Assembly (NCBI GenBank): GCA_004352715.1
Contig: SCFE01000099.1
Location: forward strand, 74,922 to 138,921
Length of the DNA stretch: 64,000 nucleotides
Reading direction: 5' to 3'
Origin: Hofstenia miamia
Taxonomy: Eukaryota > Xenacoelomorpha > Acoela
Part shown: positions 23,596 to 34,745 of the stretch, in pieces
Layout of the letters: every line of letters begins with the position of its first letter
How positions within the stretch are numbered: position 1 is the stretch's first letter
The notes under the pieces: model-generated
Databases searched by the model: none
Told to the model about the DNA's origin: nothing
Seen by the model: only the letters and a program-made list of their open reading frames with translations
Program-made: the position numbers and the translations under genes

Positions 23596-23817
23596 ATTTG
23601 ACCATGAATGATATGAATAATGGAATTTAATGTCCAAAGTCCGATAATATCCCGAACAATTGTAATAGAAAAGATTAGATAAAGTCATTTGTAACAAATA
23701 ACACTTATTGTCGGTAGATGTCTATCTAGAATCCTTTGATCAGCTATCATATATTATTAAGTCAGCCTTCGGGTCCTAACGTTTGTTTTTCGGAATATAG
23801 TTAAATTGGATTAACAT

Positions 23818-24295
23818 TTGGATATGTCTGGTGTACAATCAAAGTTAAGTAATTTTTTTACATCATCTAATAGTAAGAAAAGATCTTCAGACAATGATCT
23901 GGATGTTCAACGTACCTCCAAAACTAAAAAGACAGTGGTAGACTTTGAGGACCCAAAAGATATTTCACAAAGTTCATCTGATGCTATCTGTCAACCATTA
24001 TTAAATGAATATCCAAAAACTCAATTTGACTGCTTACGATGTTTTAATCCGAAGTTCTATTCAAAGTTTAAATGGATAGAATATAGCATAACAAAAGATG
24101 ATGTATTTTGTTTTTATTGTAGACACTTTATGGATAGATCTGTTTCTGAGGATGTTTTTACAAAGTCTGGGATGAAAAACTGGAAAGAAATGAGTGAAAA
24201 ATGTCAAAAACATGAGTCTTCATCAATCTATGTGAGAGCTAAAGAAAGATTTGCAGATCATGAAAGTACAAAAAAATCTGGGACCGTTTTAAATC
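23818..24295 (+). CDS. hAT transposase N-terminal part, TTF-type zinc finger (ZMYM1-like)
   Basis: Open from about 23818 (TTG; first ATG 23824) into the gap. The first 55 residues are polar, with FF at residue 12-14. Next comes DCLRCFNPKFYSKFKWIEYS, DDVFCFYCRHFM and FTKSGMKNWKEMSEKCQKHE: a TTF-type zinc finger in which the Cys-x2-Cys of CFYC and the later Cys/His are the ligands. These proteins bind element ends and cut and paste DNA by a hAT-type RNase-H domain, which here would lie in the gap. No stop interrupts the visible 159 codons, so the copy may be fairly young. Confidence 0.75.
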
Positions 24296-25295
24296 NNNNN
24301 NNNNNNNNNNNNNNNNNNNNNNNNNNNNNNNNNNNNNNNNNNNNNNNNNNNNNNNNNNNNNNNNNNNNNNNNNNNNNNNNNNNNNNNNNNNNNNNNNNNN
24401 NNNNNNNNNNNNNNNNNNNNNNNNNNNNNNNNNNNNNNNNNNNNNNNNNNNNNNNNNNNNNNNNNNNNNNNNNNNNNNNNNNNNNNNNNNNNNNNNNNNN
24501 NNNNNNNNNNNNNNNNNNNNNNNNNNNNNNNNNNNNNNNNNNNNNNNNNNNNNNNNNNNNNNNNNNNNNNNNNNNNNNNNNNNNNNNNNNNNNNNNNNNN
24601 NNNNNNNNNNNNNNNNNNNNNNNNNNNNNNNNNNNNNNNNNNNNNNNNNNNNNNNNNNNNNNNNNNNNNNNNNNNNNNNNNNNNNNNNNNNNNNNNNNNN
24701 NNNNNNNNNNNNNNNNNNNNNNNNNNNNNNNNNNNNNNNNNNNNNNNNNNNNNNNNNNNNNNNNNNNNNNNNNNNNNNNNNNNNNNNNNNNNNNNNNNNN
24801 NNNNNNNNNNNNNNNNNNNNNNNNNNNNNNNNNNNNNNNNNNNNNNNNNNNNNNNNNNNNNNNNNNNNNNNNNNNNNNNNNNNNNNNNNNNNNNNNNNNN
24901 NNNNNNNNNNNNNNNNNNNNNNNNNNNNNNNNNNNNNNNNNNNNNNNNNNNNNNNNNNNNNNNNNNNNNNNNNNNNNNNNNNNNNNNNNNNNNNNNNNNN
25001 NNNNNNNNNNNNNNNNNNNNNNNNNNNNNNNNNNNNNNNNNNNNNNNNNNNNNNNNNNNNNNNNNNNNNNNNNNNNNNNNNNNNNNNNNNNNNNNNNNNN
25101 NNNNNNNNNNNNNNNNNNNNNNNNNNNNNNNNNNNNNNNNNNNNNNNNNNNNNNNNNNNNNNNNNNNNNNNNNNNNNNNNNNNNNNNNNNNNNNNNNNNN
25201 NNNNNNNNNNNNNNNNNNNNNNNNNNNNNNNNNNNNNNNNNNNNNNNNNNNNNNNNNNNNNNNNNNNNNNNNNNNNNNNNNNNNNNNNNNNNNNN
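24296..25295. other. Assembly gap (1000 N)
   Basis: Exactly 1000 N, so the true size is unknown. Confidence 0.99.
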
Positions 25296-25785
25296 TAATC
25301 GGAAAACTCATAGCAATCATCATCGAGATGCTCTCCATGAATCTCTTGTAAGAAATATTAACATCTGGTTCCCAATATATTGATTCCCAGTTATGATCTA
25401 CTAGCATTCGTCTCATATTCTCTTTGAACTGGCGCCGATTATCGCGGACTGGAATCTTTCTGCGGACTGGATTGTCGATTTTTTTTGTACTTGGAGTGAC
25501 AATAACGGCTTTATGATCCGAATTAACCACAGAGTTTTTGACGGAGCCTGTATAATAATTGGGCTTATCTGTTAGGAAGGCATCAAGCTTACGCGTACCC
25601 CGTGTCGGGTCTTTAACAAGGTTGGTAAGCTGCAGTTCTTCGGTAATATCTCTCAAATCAAGATTGTTAAAATCTCCAACGACATTTGTGATCGCATATT
25701 TGTCGTGCATATTGTTTCGGATACTTTGAATCGTACTGATAAGTTCATCTAGGATTTCACTCTCTGGGTATTCAGCAAAGGACAT
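25296..25785 (-). pseudogene. CR1-like LINE, C-terminal half of the endonuclease domain
   Basis: Minus-strand frame of 163 codons ending at the gap. Reads VVGDFNNLDLRD (catalytic-core Asp-Phe-Asn), ELQLTNLVKDPTRGTRKLDA, then FLTD and VNSDHKAVIV (the terminal SDH). These are the last motifs of an APE-type endonuclease, in the order found in CR1/Jockey-type LINEs. The linker continues with RRKIPVRDNRRQFKENMRR. The RT domain would follow at lower coordinates inside the gap. An in-frame TAG lies just upstream of the first Met, so the 5' side is broken. Confidence 0.75.
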
Positions 25786-26153
25786 GTTTGTTTTTACCTA
25801 GCTATAAGTACACCCAAAAAGATAAACAACCGTATTGACCTAAACATCCTAAATGTTTCGCCAATGACGTAAAAACAATCTTTAATCGCTCTAAAGCATC
25901 ATTTTTCCAAGTACAAAAAATTTAAGCAACTCATTTTTTGAAGCTCTGCAATTTATTCCAGAATTCGTTTTGTGAACAACCCCCATTGAAAATTTTTTAT
26001 GTAGTAATTTTATAATAAAATCACGATAGCTTAAATTATTATCAATATCACTAATAATTTTTCGTGCATTGTTTGGCAGTATTTTTTGTTATTTTTTGGC
26101 ATTTTGTATGAATATGAAAACTAGATTCTACACAGACTTGACAGGTGTGTAAA
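25786..26153. other. No gene recognised
   Basis: AT-rich, probably 5' LINE leader or intergenic DNA. Confidence 0.35.
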
Positions 26154-26702
26154 TGTAAGTTTGCATTTGTGATGGACATGTAACGTCAAAGCAATTTCCC
26201 ATTCTGATCTAATTTGTTTTCACTAAAGCATAAACATGTTCCGAAAATTTAGACCAAAATTAGGTATGTTAGAAATCTATAATAAATCAAATCTATGTAC
26301 TTAGTTTGAAAAGCATGTAATGTCAATTTTATACTCAACATTCAAATTTTATTGCTTGCAATGACATAACATTTCATCCCATTTTCAAATAATGACCTGG
26401 TTCATGTCAATCTCTGTNNNNNNNNNNNNNNNNNNNNNTGTAAGTTTGCATTTGTGATGGACATGTAACGTCAAAGCAATTTCCCATTCTGATCTAATTT
26501 GTTTTCACTAAAGCATAAACATGTTCCGAAAATTTAGACCAAAATTAGGTATGTTAGAAATCTATAATAAATCAAATCTATGTACTTAGTTTGAAAAGCA
26601 TGTAATGTCAATTTTATACTCAACATTCAAATTTTATTGCTTGCAATGACATAACATTTCATCCCATTTTCAAATAATGACCTGGTTCATGTCAATCTCT
26701 GT
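26154..26702. repeat. 264-base direct duplication around a 21-N gap
   Basis: Positions 26154-26417 and 26439-26702 look identical and are separated only by N at 26418-26438. This is the expected look of two overlapping contig ends placed in series, not of a biological tandem repeat. Confidence 0.9.
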
Positions 26703-27520
26703 TTCTACATCCATCTATAGCCTTTGTGACTGATTAATGTACTGGACTATTCACAAATTGAAAGCTATATATATATAACCAAACTACTGTATAAATGAGT
26801 TTGAATTTCAATCAAATTTAAAGCCCTATATCCAGCAGCATTTGTGCGATATACGATTACCACTCTTTGATATGTGTCAATAAACATACTATTGTTTGAC
26901 AGAAAAACACCCTTTATATTTGGAAAACAATGTGAATCGGGTTATTGTTGCCTTTAATCCTTATCAGAATGTCGAAAACATTTTTTTGACATCATGCATA
27001 TTTTTGTATTTTCACAGCGATGTATCTTGTTAATAATAGTAATTCTGTGGGTGCATGATATAATTATATAATCCATACGTGGACAGTAGTAATACAGAAT
27101 TTCTAAATTGAAATTCCATCTGTTAATAAATCCACCAACCTGTTAATAAATCCAATTTTATCTAAAAATAGTGAGACCGAAAAATGAAAAGAAGTAAACC
27201 GGATAAAAACTTAACTGAAGCAATTAACGGAAAGTAGCTAAGAGCTTGGGGATATAACGTGGATTATCATTAAGAATTTATTGAAAAACGCGGATAAGAT
27301 ACCTGCCGAGCAGGAAAATAATGGCTCCTTTCTCAGAATGTGACAAAATCAAGGGAAAGACCGGCAAGTTTACGTTGCTTTATACAAATGGTTCAAATTT
27401 GAACGTTTCAGACACATTCCAGTTAAAAGTCCAAATTGATAGCTGGCTATTGATTGATAATGGTACTGTTATAGCTGCAGCTTAATGAGCTGATCCATGA
27501 CAATGTGGATGATGGGAAAG
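26703..27520. other. No gene recognised
   Basis: AT-rich sequence without recognisable coding or repeat structure. Confidence 0.4.
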
Positions 27521-27523
27521 GAA

Positions 27524-27556
27524 AATGGATGCTTTTGTTGCTTTCGAATTGTCCAT
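27524..27556 (-). mobile_element. 5' end of a second LINE ORF1 (fragment)
   Basis: On the minus strand the sequence just before and after ATG 27556 reads ggctatttt-g-ATG with product MDNSKATKA. This matches the 5' end of the large LINE at 31976 (ggctatttc-g-ATG, MGTSKATRA), about 31 of 38 bases. The frame stops soon after. It lies just beyond the 3' end of the large LINE in the same orientation. Confidence 0.5.
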
Positions 27557-27804
27557 CAAAATAGCCTTATAAATATTCGAAGTATTATTACAATATTCGA
27601 ATAGTTTTACAATATTTTCTGAAATAACTACACTAAGAGATATGTATGTATAGTGTTTTATTAGCGGTGCAGTGGATCTCTCAAGATGTTACATGTTATA
27701 TTTATTTTGTTGTATTCCTGTTCTATTATTAATATTACATTATATATTGTCTTTGATTTTCGGATTTCATCAAAATATTTACAGGTTTCAATTAAATGTA
27801 TAGA

Positions 27805-28215
27805 TTAATCTTGCCCATCTTTACATAGAAGACATTTTAGGACATATCTAATAAATGTCATAAGGGTAATATTACCATTTGCAAACTTATACATTACATT
27901 AGTATTCGCTGGTGATATAAACAATGTATTAAATAAGTTCTTCCTATCTTCAATCTTTACATTAAAATTGTTTTTTACATGATTAAACCTTTGAGATTTG
28001 TTTTTTATTTCAGCAATTTTTATACAGACCTTAGATATGCTATTATTTTGTAATGTTATTATGTTATCTTTAAGTTTAATTACAAACTGAGCATCATATG
28101 TTAACACTTTTTGCATTAAGTACTTATATTCATTCTTTATGATATCTCCAGAGATATATATTTCAATTCTCCTACATATATTTAGGTTACTACTTTCAAC
28201 AAAACTTGCGGACAT
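27805..28215 (-). pseudogene. LINE ORF2 C-terminal region
   Basis: Same frame as the YADD part. Basic, Asn/Ile-rich sequence ending VLKCLLCKDGQD and TAA, a position where many LINEs carry a Cys-rich motif. Confidence 0.55.
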
Positions 28216-28458
28216 ATTGGTGTGCTTAAGTAATATTGAGCTGTTATTATTTTCCCTAGCGTCATTTTATTCTCTTGTATTGCAATTATCAGATTCTTAT
28301 AATAATCAATTAGAATTGAGAAATTTATTAATCGCTTGTTTGCTGTAAATGTGAAAATTTCATTACTGAGCGACGCGCTTTTCAGTTAATTGCAATTTCT
28401 GTAGTTAATGTCATATTATCATTGTCTATTGTTTGGCATAGCACTTTAATGGCATGCA

Positions 28459-29596
28459 TCATGGAAGAAAATGCAAATTTTGGAGCTCAATTCCTCCTTC
28501 TTCTACTGACTGCTGTAGGTATGTTTGTTTTACACTAATGAGTATTTTATTTATAATATATTTATCCATTTCTTTCAGACTAAATGTTAGGTGTTTCGTC
28601 ATAAATGTTATCTTTGGGAAAATTGTTATTCTTAGGATTTTACTCTTTGTTAATAACGTTATTCTATTTGTATTTATCAGATAAAAGTTTTTATCTACAA
28701 TATTTTTTATGTATTTTAAAAGGCCATTCTTAGTATAAGTTAACGGCACTCCTAAAATTATTAAATCCTCTATTAATGTAAATGGTGTTATAGGATTGTT
28801 ATTAATGTTATTTACTGTACATTTTTGCATGTTGAACGTAAGACCTGTTTCTGTTGTAAATTTGCTTAGTGTATCTAAGAGCGGATAGTAATTAGGTTCT
28901 TTGGTGAAGATTACTATATCATCTGCATATGCTAGGACTTTGATATTTACTTTGCTAATATCTATTCCTCTTGTATTTTTAGATAATGTTATCAGCAATT
29001 CTATTCCAAGTATAAATAGCGTAGCGGATAATGGACAACCTTGTTTAACGTCCTTATTTATTTTTATTCTACTTGATAATATGTTATTGACTTCAGTTTG
29101 TGTATACAGGTTTTTATAAATGTTTTTAATATTATCAGTGATAATTTTTGGTGTTTTAATTGTTTCAAGGATCTTAAATATTAGTGAGTGCTTATAATTG
29201 TATCAAATGCCTTTTCAATATCCTATTGGATTTTGGATACGTTGCATTTGTTCTTAGTTATATTATTTATGATGTCTCTATTGCAATGATATTGTAAGGG
29301 CTTCTACCTTTCATGTATGCAGCTTGACATTTAGAGATTATGTGGTCTATTGATTTTTGTAAACGATTGTTAATGATACATGATAGAATTTTAATATCAA
29401 AGTTTGTTAGTGTAACAGGCCTACATCCCTTAATACTATTAGCGTCTCTCCCTTTCTTTTGGATGAGTACTGTTTTTGAAGAGCTTAATCGCTTAGGAAC
29501 AATCTGTTTTTTGTTGTAAATTTCTTCTAGTGTAGTGATTAATTCTTTTTTTAGTTTTTGTATAGCATACTGAGTATCCCGTATGGGCCCGGACAT
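28459..29596 (-). pseudogene. LINE reverse transcriptase
   Basis: In order: SSSKTVLIQKKGRDANSIKG, CRPVTLTNFDIKILSCIINN (RT motifs 0-2), QAAYMKGRSPYNI, a frameshift, DIEKAFDTII (motif A, catalytic Asp), DVKQGCPLSATLFILGIELL (motif B), and LAYADDIVIFTKEP at 28918-28929 (motif C, YADD). Then GLTFNMQKC (motif D) and LGVPLTY (motif E), a thumb, and EEGGIELQNL. All three catalytic Asp are kept, so the break is the frameshift, not the active site. Confidence 0.85.
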
Positions 29597-29980
29597 CCTT
29601 TTTAGTTTTTGAATGGTTGTCTTTATTTCAAAGCTTGTTATTTCTTCTTCATCTGGTTTGGCTGTTTCATCTTTTATTAATTCTAGTATATCACTTAGTT
29701 AAATTTGTGTAACGTTTTCAAGGATGTTTCTAAAGTGGTCTTCTGCTATACTTAGTGTTTCTCTGTTATCAGTTTTTCCTTTTAATGATCTTCTGGACCT
29801 TTCTGTATTTCGATTTTTAATTATTTTGTTAATTGTTGCAATTTCTCCGATGTGCAGGTTACCTAATGTTTTGTTAATATTATCAATTGTCTTTTGCGCT
29901 TCATTCTCAAGAAGCTCATTTAACTGACTCTCTGTTGTTGGGTGCCCTTCAGAGATCATTGTTGCTTACTTTAGTATTTC

Positions 29981-30448
29981 TCACTTTATTTTCGTCTTTC
30001 TGAGTAGTCTTGTTATACCCTGCTTGTATAAATACCAGTTACTCCAGTTGCTTTCATTACGCCTAAGGAGTTCAGTCGTGTATTCTTTGCGAGTGGCATT
30101 ATTTTTTCTGATTGTGTTCTCAGCTATGTAGGTGTATTTTTCCTTTTCGCCTTGTGTTATGACTAGTGGACGATGGTTTGATAACTTTAGGTTTATAAGT
30201 TTGAAGGACCAAATATTTATGTTTGTAAATATGCGATCTATTCTTGATGATCTTAATATAGTGAGTAGGTTCATTGTTCGTAATACCTTTAGATTGTACT
30301 TACTGATAATATTTTTCAGTATTCTTGCATTTGCTTTTCTAGTACCACTTTCATTTGACTGATTATTTTGCTCTAAGATGCAATTTGAGTCCCCTGCTGC
30401 AATAATTTTACAATTAGTAATCTGCTGCTTAAAATTGCTTTTCCACAC
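29981..30448 (-). pseudogene. LINE APE-type endonuclease, C-terminal half
   Basis: Reads IIAAGDSNCILEQ (GDxN core), KANARILKNIISKYNLKVL, SSRIDRIFTNINIW (the S.IDyI.. motif) and LKLSNHRPLVI. In active enzymes the last motif is SDH, with a catalytic Asp; here it is Asn, one sign that this copy is dead. The N-terminal half, with the first catalytic residues, was not recognised upstream. Confidence 0.7.
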
Positions 30449-30947
30449 TCAGGCTCAATGTAGTTTATAATTTGATATATTTCACCTTTTTAGCTTATTT
30501 TACATTCTATTATGTAGTATATTACCTTATAGTGTAGGAGCTCAAAATTCAATAATGATCTGAAAACTACAAGAAGACCTCCCTTGTTGATGTACTGTGC
30601 TGGTGCTAATATATAGAAGTTTGCATAAGTTATTAAAGCATTGTGTATTATAGTACTTTTGACTCTTGTATAAGTAGAATATCATTATTATTATTAATAA
30701 AAGTTTCTAATAATATTTTTTCAAGTTTTTTAGTAGTGCTTACTCAATTGGTATTATAGGAAGTAATCCTAATCATTTTTATTTCTTACTACCTTGCTAG
30801 GTGGTGTATCTTTTATCTGCTGCTGTTGCCTTTTTAATTATGTTTGCTTTCGTGGTTGTCTATTTTGAATTGTTGCCAGTCTAGGAGTAGGGTCAGGTTC
30901 TAAATTGTTCATTGAGGTCTGCATTAGTGTTTGTGATCATTGCTCAT

Positions 30948-31976
30948 TTATCGTAATTCCCCGCTTTCTTCTATCATATTTCGACAGTTTGCTACTTCAT
31001 CTCCAATCTTTTGGCAGTGATTACAGTCAAAGAATGCAGCAAAACTTATATGCATTGTAAATTCAGTTGTCAGTTCAATTTGATTATCTATTTCTGCCAA
31101 GAAGTTTTTAATTGTTTCATTCTCTTTAGTGTTGTTAACCTTATATTTTACATATGCAGTTCCACAGAGAACTCTGACGACATGAGCATTGTTAAAGAAT
31201 TTAGGAAGATTGTATAGCTTAAAGTTAAACGCATTAGGGAATACTGATGACGTGTTCCTCTCATATGGCGTTTGTCTCTCAGCTGGAAATAACATTTTAT
31301 CTATAAATGGTATCCCATTCCCTTTTAAGCTTTCAACTATTTCTCTGTTGTAAGTTGCATTACATACAGATTTTTCCCATATATTCGTTTCTTTATTAGA
31401 GCAAAAGATGTGTCATTTTCTGTTCTATGGTGTGTTTATTACGTTTGTTTTAAGTGTGTTAAAGTTTTGTTTTATATGCATGAAAAATTGTGCGGTATCA
31501 GTTAGTGGTATTACAAAATGAATAGTAGATGGTATCAAAGTATTGACTTCAAAGTTGCTTACAGTCAATGTAGAAAGTTTTTCTGGCTTTTCTTCAGTAG
31601 CTTTAGCATATGATGTCAAAGGTTCAAATGTATGTTCTTTTCTTTGAGTGTTAGCTTGCGTTGTTGTTGATGCATTTGTTAGATTGTTGTTTATCGATAT
31701 GTTATGTTCTGTTGTTGCTTCATTATTGTTGAATATCATTTTTATAGGTGAACGACGTCTTTCATCAGGCGGACCGTCTTGTAATGTGACAATTTCTTTG
31801 TAGGAGGCTTGTCGCGGGACTCTATGTTGTAGTCTCCTCCTTTTCCTCGAAAGGTATTGATATAGAAAAATTACTTCTGCGCCCTCTAACAGGTGCGGAA
31901 ATGCTAGATTGAAATATGGTCTCAATCGTCTCTTATGCAACGAAATGCGTGCCCTTGTTGCTTTTGAAGTCCCCAT
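30948..31976 (-). pseudogene. LINE ORF1 with CCHC-like zinc knuckle
   Basis: ATG 31976 opens MGTSKATRARISLHKRRLRP, a basic N-terminus, followed by a low-complexity Asn/Thr-rich middle to 31425 (stop). The same frame resumes at about 31380 with NIWEKSVCNA and GIPFIDKMLFPAERQTPYER and a mid-domain that may be RRM-like. It ends FFDCNHCQKIGDEVANC: a CX2CX4(H)X4C knuckle in which Asp stands where His is expected. ORF1 proteins bind the element's RNA. One or two disabling mutations separate the halves. Confidence 0.65.
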
Positions 31977-31990
31977 CGAAATAGCCTGGT

Positions 31991-32249
31991 CCCAACGTTT
32001 ATTTATTAAGTGTGATCTACTGGATACAAATATTGCAAAAATCTTATAATTTCAAAACTTATGTGATTTCTTTTTCCCATATTTAAAATCGCTTTAAGTG
32101 GTTTTGTTATGTTGAAATCTTCTAACTGGAAGACGAACAATCTGCAGATTCTAAATTTGTCATATAGTCACGTAATAATACCAACAATTGCTATGGGTAT
32201 AATAAACATTTTAATAGATAGATATACTTGATTGAATCAGAGGTTCCGT

Positions 32250-32292
<43 letters not shown>

Positions 32293-32382
32293 TGTACAAG
32301 AATGCAAATAGAAATGTACAAAGTTTTGCACAATGGTAATCGCGCATTTCTTTGAGTTCTTCCTATTCCTATGTATTAATCC
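31991..32382. other. Spacer with (TA)n tract
   Basis: Nothing coding. (TA)n at 32252-32289. Confidence 0.5.
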
Positions 32383-34744
32383 AGATTTAAGCACTATGAA
32401 TTTCATTAAAACGTGCATATCCAATTACTCCAAAAAAATGTTAATTCAAAAAAATCATTTGCTTATGGAAAGAGGTAACTAAGAATTTTTTGTACTTTCT
32501 GCTGTTGACTTTACAGAAAATTTTCGTAAGGTAAAATACTTTGGAACTCCAGGCATTTTTAGGCTGGTTCTTTTTGTACCAAAAATCATTGAGGGTTCTT
32601 TGGATAGCTCATTTGAACACCCTGGCTCGGCCTCGACTCTCCAGCCTCTGAACAATACCTTTTACCGCACTCTCTGTTTAAACGCTGACCGGTTAATTTT
32701 TCAATAAATTTATACTAAACAACAGGCTGGCCTTTGGTCGAGAATTTAGTGGCCCACTTCCAGTCCACGCAAACAGGGCTTCATTTCAAGTTCATTTTGG
32801 CATACACTACTCCAAGAAAATTTTTAACAACAGCACGCAGTATTCTCAAAACAAAAGTTGTCAGGAAATCCTTTTTTAGAATAAAAATTTCAAAAATTTT
32901 TTTTGGATATAATTAGTGTTACAGTCAAAGCCGTCTATATAACAGCATTTAAAGAAATGCTATAGAATGTTAGTTTGCAGAATTTAAGAGCAATATACTA
33001 GTAAGGGGCATTATATAATGCATTGTTTAAAACCTAATTTTAATAATAGATTGCATATAAGTATGTATAGATATTCATTTGAACTACAAGTTTATTTACT
33101 GAATCTTTTAGATTTCTCGTCATTGCATAAGTTGTGCTTTCAAATAACAATGAAAAAGGCAATTGTTTTGGCAATTAAACTCACCTTGAAAACTCTGGCA
33201 GAAAGATCCAAATTTTAATGCTGAGGACATTGAGAACTAAATATCTGTGTTTTTGACAGCAAATAATTGCAATCAGTAGGAATTTCTTCCTTTAATTTCC
33301 TCAAAAATTTAAAAGTTAATAAATGTCAATTTTTCCTGGTGGCCAGGCCCATTTCTGGTGTCTATTAGGTCAACTTGTAAACCGCCCTGCTCATAAGAAT
33401 CCCGAACTGCAATAAGACAGAGATTTATAGCACCAAAATACCAAACAGCAGACTAAATTCTTTCCTGCTGGATTTCGAATTAAAGCACTATTGTTTTTGT
33501 AACGCAAAGCGCGTTTTTTTCTATTTAGTTATAAAATTACCGGAAATTATGTATATATATATATATATATATATACATAATTTCCGGTAATTTTATAACT
33601 AAATAGAAAAAAACGCGCTTTGCGTTACAAAAACAATAGTGCTTTAATTCGAAATCCAGCAGGAAAGAATTTAGTCTGCTGTTTGGTATTTTGGTGCTAT
33701 AAATCTCTGTCTTATTGCAGTTCGGGATTCTTATGAGCAGGGCGGTTTACAAGTTGACCTAATGAACACCAGAAATAGGCCTGGCCACCAGGAAAAATTG
33801 ACATTTATTAACTTTTAAATTTTTGAGGAAATTAAAGGAAGAAATTCCTACTGATTGCAATTATTTGCTGTCAAAAACACAGATATTTAGTTCTCAATGT
33901 CCTCAGCATTAAAATTTGGATCTTTCTGCCAGAGTTTTCAAGGTGAGTTTAATTGCCAAAACAATTGCCTTTTTCATTGTTATTTGAAAGCACAACTTAT
34001 GCAATGACGAGAAATCTAAAAGATTCAGTAAATAAACTTGTAGTTCAAATGAATATCTATACATACTTATATGCAATCTATTATTAAAATTAGGTTTTAA
34101 ACAATGCATTATATAATGCCCCTTACTAGTATATTGCTCTTAAATTCTGCAAACTAACATTCTATAGCATTTCTTTAAATGCTGTTATATAGACGGCTTT
34201 GACTGTAACACTAATTATATCCAAAAAAAATTTTTGAAATTTTTATTCTAAAAAAGGATTTCCTGACAACTTTTGTTTTGAGAATACTGCGTGCTGTTGT
34301 TAAAAATTTTCTTGGAGTAGTGTATGCCAAAATGAACTTGAAATGAAGCCCTGTTTGCGTGGACTGGAAGTGGGCCACTAAATTCTCGACCAAAGGCCAG
34401 CCTGTTGTTTAGTATAAATTTATTGAAAAATTAACCGGTCAGCGTTTAAACAGAGAGTGCGGTAAAAGGTATTGTTCAGAGGCTGGAGAGTCGAGGCCGA
34501 GCCAGGGTGTTCAAATGAGCTATCCAAAGAACCCTCAATGATTTTTGGTACAAAAAGAACCAGCCTAAAAATGCCTGGAGTTCCAAAGTATTTTACCTTA
34601 CGAAAATTTTCTGTAAAGTCAACAGCAGAAAGTACAAAAAATTCTTAGTTACCTCTTTCCATAAGCAAATGATTTTTTTGAATTAACATTTTTTTGGAGT
34701 AATTGGATATGCACGTTTTAATGAAATTCATAGTGCTTAAATCT
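32383..34744. repeat. Palindrome: inverted repeat with 1181-base arms around a (TA)n centre
   Basis: Left arm 32383-33563 and right arm 33564-34744 pair base for base (coordinates sum to 67127) with no length change at the points checked. I find only three mismatches, at 33350, 33362 and 33363, all within 14 bases. The centre is tatg-(TA)n-cata. The right arm stops at the single N of 34745. Every short frame inside appears twice in mirror image; none looks like a gene. Either a folded-back assembly or chimeric read, or a true long hairpin. Confidence 0.9.
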
Positions 34745-34745
34745 N

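Larger units (their letters stand above)
23157..24295 (+). mobile_element. hAT transposon, left end and N-terminal transposase (cut by gap)
   Basis: CAGTGGCGTAGC at 23157 is a classic hAT terminal inverted repeat of the type seen with ZMYM1-like/TTF-zinc-finger transposases. It is followed by a G-rich stretch interrupted by a 136-N gap (23182-23317) and then the 5' untranslated part. The 8 bases before it (ggtcgaaa) are the candidate target duplication. The right end is lost in the 1000-N gap, so element length cannot be given. A tandem block at 23398-23582 contains aaagcattatatgctttaac twice. Confidence 0.75.
27590..31990 (-). mobile_element. Near full-length non-LTR retrotransposon (LINE), broken
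   Basis: About 4.4 kb on the minus strand with the full domain order: ORF1 (31976-30948), APE endonuclease end (30448-29981), linker (29959-29699), RT (29596-28459), C-terminal region (28215-27805), then an AT-rich 3' UTR. Endonuclease, linker and the first RT part share one frame, the rest of RT and C-terminus another, so one frameshift lies between 29267 and 29215; a few stops interrupt the frames. Short ORF1 with a zinc knuckle, an endonuclease before RT, and an RT tail ending in 'EEGGIEL' suggest the L1/Tx1 or I/R1 groups. I cannot decide between them by eye. Confidence 0.8.

Noticed and set aside
32734-34393. Mirror-image open frames (32734-32916/34211-34393 and 33018-33218/33909-34109)
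   Set aside because: They are the same sequence read twice through the palindrome and have no motif.
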